Notes under the pieces: generated by a model
Seen by the model: the letters and a program-made list of their open reading frames with translations, nothing else
Told to the model about the DNA's origin: nothing
Databases searched by the model: none
From: Pararobbsia alpina
GTDB lineage: Bacteria; Pseudomonadota; Gammaproteobacteria; Burkholderiales; Burkholderiaceae
DNA length: 64,000 nt
Direction: 5' to 3'
Assembly (NCBI RefSeq): GCF_902859895.1
Contig: NZ_CADIKM010000015.1
Location: 1 to 64,000, forward strand
Made by a program: the position numbers and the translations under genes
Shown here: positions 58,994 to 64,000 of the stretch, piece after piece
Numbering within the stretch: position 1 is the stretch's first letter
Layout: every line of letters starts with the position of its first letter

Positions 58994-60006
58994 GCTTTCG
59001 CTCCGCTTGTCAAAGAGGGCTCCCGCGCGCTGAGCCGGGTGTCGACGATCGCCAGTTCGGCCCGCCCCGGAACATAATTCACGGCACGAACGCCGAGGAG
59101 TGTGCGCAGCGTGTCGGCTGGCACTTTCATGGGTCCCGGACCGGGTGCGGTACCCGGAGCCGGCTGCGGAAACGCTGTCGACATCGCGGTGTAGAAGCTG
59201 ATTTCACCTTCGACTTTCTGCGCGATCTGATGCACATGGCCATTGAGCACGGTAACCGAGCCGAAGCGCTTCATCAGGGCCAGTGCGCGGGCACTGTCAT
59301 CGGTGCCCCAGCCCCATGCGGGATACAGCGACCACAAGGGAATGTGCGCGAAAACGATGAGTGGCGTGCTGCTCGTGCGTGCCGAAAGATCCTTTTCGAG
59401 CCACGCCAGTTGCGCATCGCCGAGAAAGCCCAGGCCGCCGCCTCTCAGATCGAGCACATTGGTCAGGCCAATGAAATGAACACCTCTCTGGTCGAAGCTG
59501 TACCATTTTGGATCTCCCTGCTTGGCAAAGCGCTCGAAATAGGAATCGCCGTTGTCGATGAGCACGTCATGCTCGCCAGGGACATAGTGCACATCGAGCC
59601 GGGTGCTGTTGATGATCTGCGTGGCGGTATCGAACTCGCCGGGCTTCGAAAGATGGCTGATATCGCCGGTATGAATGATGAATGCGGGATGCACCGGCAT
59701 TGAATGGATCTTGTCGACGGCCTCCCGCAAGGTACTTGCCGGATCGAGATTCGGGTCCTTGCTGAAGCCGATATGACTGTCGCTGATCTGCACGAAACTG
59801 AATGCCTGCCGATCGAGCTCGGCTGCCTGTGCGGACGCGCCTATCAGCCTCGACCCGGGCACACCACCGTTCAGCGTCCATAACATGCCGGCGCCCGCCC
59901 ATGCCATGCAGCTCAGTGCGGTGCGTCGCCGAGCCCGGTGTCCGTCGAGCGTTTCAGGTGGCGGGGTGGGCGAAACGTTCGGGTCGCTTGCGTCTTTTGC
60001 GATCAT
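58990..60006 (-). CDS. Exported calcineurin-like metallophosphoesterase
   Basis: A 338-residue protein from ATG 60006 (MIAKDASDP; GGAG upstream; ATG 60051 is also in frame). A twin-arginine type leader is seen (RARRRTALSCMAWAGAGML), so a folded metal enzyme is exported by Tat. The phosphoesterase motifs are present: ISDSHIGF (D-x-H), HTGDISHL (GD), GEHDVL (GxHD), FAHIPLW (H) and LNGHVHQI (GHxH). It hydrolyses phosphomonoesters or diesters in the periplasm, dimetal-dependent. Its gene is linked to a cupredoxin downstream (ATGA overlap) and to a divergent ECF sigma/anti-sigma unit, an arrangement known in several beta-proteobacteria (from memory). Confidence 0.92.
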   Translation of the reverse strand: MIAKDASDPNVSPTPPPETLDGHRARRRTALSCMAWAGAGMLWTLNGGVPGSRLIGASAQAAELDRQAFSFVQISDSHIGFSKDPNLDPASTLREAVDKIHSMPVHPAFIIHTGDISHLSKPGEFDTATQIINSTRLDVHYVPGEHDVLIDNGDSYFERFAKQGDPKWYSFDQRGVHFIGLTNVLDLRGGGLGFLGDAQLAWLEKDLSARTSSTPLIVFAHIPLWSLYPAWGWGTDDSARALALMKRFGSVTVLNGHVHQIAQKVEGEISFYTAMSTAFPQPAPGTAPGPGPMKVPADTLRTLLGVRAVNYVPGRAELAIVDTRLSAREPSLTSGAKA

Positions 60007-60067
60007 GATCGGCTCCTGTGAGGGTGGGCAACACTTGCCCACGCCCATCAAACCCGGAGTACAACGA

Positions 60068-60117
60068 ATTTATTCCAGAAGAATTTCTTTGCAAATTTCG
60101 TTCGAAAGGGAATAAAT
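60068..60117. promoter_or_regulatory. Inverted GGAATAAAT motifs between divergent ECF and phosphoesterase genes
   Basis: GGAATAAAT is at 60109-60117 on plus and, as ATTTATTCC, at 60068-60076 (GGAATAAAT on minus), 32 bases apart. Each points toward the gene it would drive: plus toward the sigma factor at 60228, minus toward the phosphoesterase at 60006. The GGAA start is typical of ECF -35 boxes. I read them as paired ECF promoter elements. Confidence 0.5.
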
Positions 60118-60227
60118 CCGCAATCCGGTCAGTAATATGATTGGTGAGCCCGGGCCTGATGTCCGGAGGGCATGTGCTCATGCGCGGCGGCGCCGATCCG
60201 CTTCGAGCCTGTGCAGGGAGAGTCGCA

Positions 60228-60836
60228 ATGGGGAAGGCCCCGTCCGACCGATTCGAAAAGGTCATGCTGCCGCATATGGACGCGGCGTATAACCTTGCCC
60301 GCTGGTTGAGCGGAAGCGCCGCCGATGCCGACGATGTCGTGCAGGAAGCCTATCTGCGCGCGTTCCGTTTTTTCGAGGGCTATCGGGGCGACAATCCGCG
60401 AGCATGGTTGTTGACCATTGTTCGCAATACCTGGTTCACGCAATGGCGCAGACATCGACAGGGTGTGGATACCGTTCCGTACGACGACTCGCATGAGCGC
60501 GACGATCAATTTCTCGGCTGGATCGATGGCAGTGGCGAAGACCCGGAGACGATCGTCGTCCGTCACGAGGACACCGAACTCGTGCATCGCGCGCTTGCCG
60601 CGCTTTCCGTCGAACATCGTGAGGTGCTGGTGCTGCGCGAACTGGAAGACATGAGCTACCGGGATGTCGCGGCAGTGGCGGGCATACCGGTTGGCACGGT
60701 CATGTCGCGCCTTTCACGTGCGCGTCGCTTGCTGTGTGCGGCAGTGCGTGCCGCCCAGGCGGAGTCGGAACAACCCGGCGTGCGGCTCGTGAAGACGCCG
60801 CCCGTCGACCCGGAGGAGTCACGGCATGAAAACTAG
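60228..60836 (+). CDS. ECF sigma factor
   Basis: A 202-residue sigma-70 family protein from ATG 60228 (GGGAGA upstream; ATG 60141 is also in frame). Region 2: AAYNLARWLSGSAADADDVV and QEAYLRAFRFFEGY. Region 2.4-type WLLTIVRNTWFTQWRR follows, and region 4: LSVEHREVLVLRELEDMSYR and DVAAVAGIPVGTVMSRLSRA. It overlaps the anti-sigma gene by 11 bases, so both are made together. It recruits RNA polymerase to its own promoter and probably that of the phosphoesterase/cupredoxin pair when the anti-sigma factor is released. Confidence 0.95.
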   Translation: MGKAPSDRFEKVMLPHMDAAYNLARWLSGSAADADDVVQEAYLRAFRFFEGYRGDNPRAWLLTIVRNTWFTQWRRHRQGVDTVPYDDSHERDDQFLGWIDGSGEDPETIVVRHEDTELVHRALAALSVEHREVLVLRELEDMSYRDVAAVAGIPVGTVMSRLSRARRLLCAAVRAAQAESEQPGVRLVKTPPVDPEESRHEN

Positions 60837-61503
60837 ACCCGATTCATCGCTCGGCGAGAAGCTGCGCGACGGCTCGCTTTATGAACGAGCACCCGCGCAC
60901 CTGCGCGCGCAGGTACTCGCCAACCTGAGGGAAGCCGCGCAGCCGAAACGCTCGTTCAAATGGGCGGAGTCCAGTTGGATCGGTCTGCCGTTCCTCGGTG
61001 GCGGGATGACTGGAATCGCTGCATGCGCGCTGGTATTCATGGCGTTCACCTGGACTCAGCTCCCGTCCCGTTTTGACCCCGTCGGGGAGGAGATTGTGGC
61101 AAGCCATGTGCGTGCCCTCATGTCGTCGCGAGCGATCGATGTGGTGTCGACCGATCAGCACACGGTCAAACCCTGGTTCAATGGCCGCATCAACTATGCG
61201 CCGCCGGTGGTCGACCTCGAGGCCCAGGGCTTCCCGCTTGTCGGCGGCCGGCTCGACTACGTGGATCACCGGCCCGTTGCCGTGCTGGTCTATCGATATC
61301 TGAAGCACCCGATCGACCTGTACGTGTTCCCCGATAACGGCGGCAAGACCGGATCGCCGGTGACGCCTTTGAAAAGCCACTCGGAAGACGGTTATTCGCT
61401 GGTCGAGTGGCGTCACGGCGGCATGGTGTTCTGGGCCATCAGCGATGCGTCCCCCGTCTATGTCAGACACTTCGCCGACGCTTTGACATCGGCTTCGCCC
61501 TGA
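60826..61503 (+). CDS. Anti-sigma factor (membrane, single TM)
   Basis: A 225-residue protein whose start lies 11 bases inside the sigma gene's end. The cytoplasmic N-terminal about 55 residues (LGEKLRDGSLYERAPAHLRA) should bind the ECF factor; one TM segment (GLPFLGGGMTGIAACALVFM, about 52-78) follows; the periplasmic part (about 85-225) has VASHVRALMSSRAIDVVSTD, the DUF-type Asp/His segment common to this group. It lacks an obvious zinc HxxxCxxC. It holds the sigma factor at the membrane until a periplasmic signal, perhaps copper or oxidative damage, relieves it. Confidence 0.9.
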   Translation: MKTRPDSSLGEKLRDGSLYERAPAHLRAQVLANLREAAQPKRSFKWAESSWIGLPFLGGGMTGIAACALVFMAFTWTQLPSRFDPVGEEIVASHVRALMSSRAIDVVSTDQHTVKPWFNGRINYAPPVVDLEAQGFPLVGGRLDYVDHRPVAVLVYRYLKHPIDLYVFPDNGGKTGSPVTPLKSHSEDGYSLVEWRHGGMVFWAISDASPVYVRHFADALTSASP

Positions 61504-61641
61504 AACCTTCGGTCAATCCCGCTCCTTTGCGTCGAGACGGTTTAGCCCCGGCGCTTCGACAAGGAGATCGCATACGCGGTCATGCATCGTCGACGAACGG
61601 ATGTTCACGCAAGCAAACATCCGTCGTCCTTTCGAGTTGGA

Positions 61642-62388
61642 TCAGGTGCGCACGCCGCGATCCTTGGGAAGCGTGTCGTAGCTCAGCTTCGGATACCAGT
61701 CCGTGCCACGACCGCCGGGCGTCATGTCGAGTACCGTCCATAGCGGCATCAAGTCGGGGGCCCCACGAGGATCCTGCCCAGGGTCCGCCGTTCGAGGGCC
61801 CATTTCATCGCCCCAGAAGTGACGCACGATGCCGCCCGAGCGGGTGAACACATTGAACGTCGCGTCGTCCCCCGTATCGGGATCTTCACCGGCGTAGTCC
61901 TGATTGAAGCTGTTGTTCCCCGACGAATAGAGGCGAAGGTTATGCCAGCCGCGTTCCTTCTTGAATGCGACCAGACGGTCGATCGGCGATCGCGCGATCA
62001 CGGCAAAGGCCACGCGTTGCAGGATGTCGGGCATCTCGCCGTTGAGCGAACTCAGCATCGAGGTGCACATTGGACATGGCCGTTCTCGTTTGGGACCGTA
62101 CATCCAGTTGTAGGTGACCAAGGTGTCGTGTTCGCCGAACATTTGAGACAACGTCACCGTGCCTTGCTCGCTCTCGAATGAATAGTCCTTCGGCGGCTCG
62201 CCACCGGGGGGAAGGGCACGGCGCAGGGCGGCGACACGTTCGATATGGCGCCGCAATTCGATTTCTTCCGCCAGCAGGGCGTTGCGTGCCTGCCGGAATT
62301 GCGTGCTCTCACCCGGGAACCGTCGCGGCGATTGGGCAAGCGTTGCGGCGGGCTTCAATATCTGTGTGAATTCAGCTACGTCCGTCAT
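61642..62388 (-). CDS. DUF899 thioredoxin-fold protein (copy 2)
   Basis: A 248-residue protein from ATG 62388 (AAGGAGA upstream; the frame further upstream is not family-like). Same family as 26557-27354 but with a different central block: TLVTYNWMYGPKRERPCPMC, where CPMC replaces CVGC, followed by TSMLSSLNGEMPDI. Other blocks are FRQARNALLAEEIELRRHIE and WTVLDMTPGGRGTDW. The CPMC motif is thioredoxin-like and may be redox-active. It is single and follows the ECF unit convergently. Confidence 0.87.
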   Translation of the reverse strand: MTDVAEFTQILKPAATLAQSPRRFPGESTQFRQARNALLAEEIELRRHIERVAALRRALPPGGEPPKDYSFESEQGTVTLSQMFGEHDTLVTYNWMYGPKRERPCPMCTSMLSSLNGEMPDILQRVAFAVIARSPIDRLVAFKKERGWHNLRLYSSGNNSFNQDYAGEDPDTGDDATFNVFTRSGGIVRHFWGDEMGPRTADPGQDPRGAPDLMPLWTVLDMTPGGRGTDWYPKLSYDTLPKDRGVRT

Positions 62389-62695
62389 GAACGATCTCCT
62401 TGGATCAAAAGGATCGGGGCGCCGGCGACCGGGGATTGAACGGCATATTTGCCGCCTGGTCCCCCAGCCTGGGTCCGCAGCCTGGGTCCCCATATCCACG
62501 ACGAACGGCGCTTTCACGAATCGACAGTGAGCGCGATATATTTCGACTTCTCCGAAACGCGTGACGCTTCCGGCCGTTGCTGAGCGCGGCTGTCAATTCA
62601 CTATGCACTATGGAGGAAGTCGCGTTTCGGCGCCGCAGCAATGCGGTTTGCCAGTCAAACTGCTGGCTATTTGCCCCAGCAGTCGTCTTTTTTCC

Positions 62696-63502
62696 TCAGG
62701 TAGGAAGTTTGTCGAGAAAAGCGTGTATCGCCCTATTGAATTGCGCCGGCCTTTGCAGCGGGGCGAAGTGGCTGACGCCAGGCAGAAGAATCAATTCGGC
62801 GCCGGGGATGCTCCGGGCAAGGTATTCCGCATGTTCCGGCTTGATGAATTCATCGAACTCACTCTGCACGATCGCAACGGGTGCGCGGATCTCGGCCAAG
62901 TCGCGGGCGGAATAGTTGGGTTGGGTTTTCATCATCTCGCTGACTGCACCGACAAACGCATCGAAATCATCCGGCGTGGCGGACAGTTCGGCATAGTCTT
63001 GGGCGTGTCGGTTGAAGCAACGGTCGATCACCGGGGTGGCGACGAATGCCTTCGTGCCGGTGGGGTCCATATTGCAGCCGAAGTAAAAAACCCCTGCGAT
63101 GCGCTTCGGGCTTTTCATGCCGAGGATCAAAGCCGTGCAGGCCCCGTCGCTCCAGCCGACGATGGCGGCGCGTTCAAGCTGCAATGCGTCCATGACGGCC
63201 AGAACGTCGGACGCCATCAGCTCGTACATGTAGGGTTTCGAGTCGCGTGTGCTGCGACCATGACCGCGGCTGTCGATGAGTACGACGCGGTGGCCGGAGC
63301 CGACCAGCTCCGGCACCTGATAACCCCAGTTACCGCTATGGCCCAGTCCGCCGTGGAGCAGGATCACGGGGGCGCCGGAGCCGTAAGCCGTGTACCAGAT
63401 CCGAGCCCCGTCGTGCTCCACATAGCCCTGATCATGGGCGGCCGGCAGGGGCGTGGCGCCATGTGCCGCAAAGCTTTCAAGCTCGTCGTCGTAGGGTTCC
63501 AT
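62696..63502 (-). CDS. Alpha/beta hydrolase
   Basis: A 268-residue enzyme from ATG 63502 (MEPYDDELESFAAHGATPLP); ATG 63571 would overlap the upstream DhaL gene's end by 35 bases and add residues that do not look family-like. Core motifs: LLHGGLGHSGNWGYQV (oxyanion), VGWSDGACTALILG (nucleophile Ser in GWSDG), acid in QSEFDEF, and His in PGVSHFAPLQRP. It resembles esterase/proline-iminopeptidase-like cytoplasmic hydrolases. It is behind the dhaL-like gene on the same strand, so the two may be co-transcribed; the link in function is unclear. Confidence 0.9.
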   Translation of the reverse strand: MEPYDDELESFAAHGATPLPAAHDQGYVEHDGARIWYTAYGSGAPVILLHGGLGHSGNWGYQVPELVGSGHRVVLIDSRGHGRSTRDSKPYMYELMASDVLAVMDALQLERAAIVGWSDGACTALILGMKSPKRIAGVFYFGCNMDPTGTKAFVATPVIDRCFNRHAQDYAELSATPDDFDAFVGAVSEMMKTQPNYSARDLAEIRAPVAIVQSEFDEFIKPEHAEYLARSIPGAELILLPGVSHFAPLQRPAQFNRAIHAFLDKLPT

Positions 63503-63536
63503 ATCGGTCCGGTGCCATGCATGCCTCTGTTCGGTG

Positions 63537-64000
63537 CTATGCGTCGTCCAGCAACCGCACAAGCGACTCACCCATGCTGCGTAGAATCAGAAAGGACGAA
63601 CAGGCCCCGGCATCGAGCACGCCGATTGAACGATCGCCCAGTCGGCTTGCGCGACCGATGCGGGCTCGCAGCTCGCGAGTCGAATTCATGCCTGCTTCCG
63701 CGGCCGCAATCATTGCGTGGAGGCAGTCACGAAAGGACTGTCCGGCCGCTGACGCTGCCTGATACGCATTGCTGGCCGGAACCAGGGTATCGATGAGCGT
63801 CTTGTCGCCTATCTTAGCATCACCGATTTCCTGAACGGACTCGATCCCGGAAACGAGCGCGCGATGGAACATGTCCTTGTCGAGCAAGGCGTGTCCGGCA
63901 AATACATCGCTCATGCTCAGGAAGAACGTGCCATAGAGCGGGCCCATCGATCCGCCGATACCTTCCATCAAGGCCGCGGACAAATCACTCAGGGCAACCG
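63537..64000 (-). CDS. dhaL: Dihydroxyacetone kinase subunit DhaL, C-terminal part (runs off right edge)
   Basis: The frame is open on minus from the window edge to its stop at 63537; the visible 154 residues start VALSDLSAALMEGIGGSMGP, so the true N-terminus is outside. It matches the ADP-binding L domain of PTS-dependent or fused dihydroxyacetone kinase: GGSMGPLYGTFFLSM, GDKTLIDTLVPASNAYQAAS, and RASRLGDRSIGVLDAGACSS with the phosphate-binding Arg/Ser/Asp. DhaL with DhaK phosphorylates dihydroxyacetone or another triose; DhaK would be upstream on minus, beyond the window. The hydrolase gene follows 34 bases on. Confidence 0.9.
   Translation of the reverse strand, partial: VALSDLSAALMEGIGGSMGPLYGTFFLSMSDVFAGHALLDKDMFHRALVSGIESVQEIGDAKIGDKTLIDTLVPASNAYQAASAAGQSFRDCLHAMIAAAEAGMNSTRELRARIGRASRLGDRSIGVLDAGACSSFLILRSMGESLVRLLDDA

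Noticed and set aside
62561-63796. Frame of 411 codons on plus over the hydrolase and dhaL genes
   Set aside because: Antisense to two recognised enzymes; no protein-like motif.
1-64000. tRNA/rRNA genes, CRISPR arrays, insertion sequences, prophage
   Set aside because: Read on both strands by eye: no cloverleaf-like sequence, no spaced direct repeats, no transposase, integrase or phage structural protein.

Overview
The window is GC-rich bacterial chromosome from what looks like a member of the Burkholderiaceae (Paraburkholderia/Caballeronia/Burkholderia type). This placement rests on gene content: a BcpA-type contact-dependent inhibition (CDI) carrier, AhpC/AhpF, a HiPIP, a NiCoT transporter, split ChrA halves, an IPNS-like oxygenase with a NitT/TauT ABC transporter, and several small-enzyme genes common in that family. 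No species call is possible. I see no rRNA, tRNA, CRISPR array, transposase or prophage; this is mostly accessory metabolic and regulatory chromosome with short operons.

Layout. 1-2843: end of a CDI (BcpA/CdiA-like) gene whose toxin domain is cut off by an in-frame TAG, its DUF4926-type immunity gene, a truncated second small ORF, and a scar built from pieces of the carrier gene and of the neighbouring chemoreceptor. 2844-4574: chemoreceptor preceded by a 24-C tract. 4928-8180: flavin monooxygenase and a secreted hydrolase. 8730-13370: PAS-GGDEF-EAL protein and a convergent TPR/glycosyltransferase-like protein. 13601-16552: OsmC, a His-rich exported peptide, HiPIP, a short-chain dehydrogenase and a VOC protein. 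16625-21058: response regulator, lipid A acyltransferase, DUF1349 protein, exported methyltransferase, TetR regulator. 21738-26544: ABM monooxygenase, TPP enzyme divergent from an exported hydrolase, EAL/HDOD protein. 26557-30570: ArsR-SRPBCC-DUF899 operon, CoA-transferase with ABM protein, cupin. 30755-36585: F420-type reductase, GNAT, NiCoT, Fic protein with an operator-like array, MscS channel with cyclic-nucleotide domain, GFA protein. 36865-41591: substrate-binding protein, LysR, ABC ATPase, permease and an IPNS-like oxygenase, read in one direction. 41674-47585: adenine/adenosine deaminase, MBL-fold protein, tautomerase, a second TPR protein, two-gene chromate transporter. 47876-54726: unknown Ser/Gly/Asn-rich protein, Tim44-like protein, MFS pump, AhpF and AhpC. 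55212-58601: MaoC hydratase, aldo/keto reductase, GNAT/CelD-like protein, small conserved protein. 58646-61503: cupredoxin plus metallophosphoesterase divergent from an ECF sigma/anti-sigma pair. 61642-64000: DUF899 protein, alpha/beta hydrolase, and DhaL running off the right edge.

The points I rate most worth checking are: the amber codon that separates the CDI carrier from its toxin while the immunity gene is still intact; the mosaic scar and the poly-C tract between the CDI locus and the chemoreceptor; and the Fic gene, which encodes a C-terminal winged-helix-like region and has five copies of a TCTCCGC half-site in two inverted repeats over and just upstream of its own start codon. Long ORFs antisense to real genes are common here because of the base composition and were discarded. 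Start codons were chosen by ribosome-binding site and family N-terminus; all family names come from reading the proteins, not from searches.
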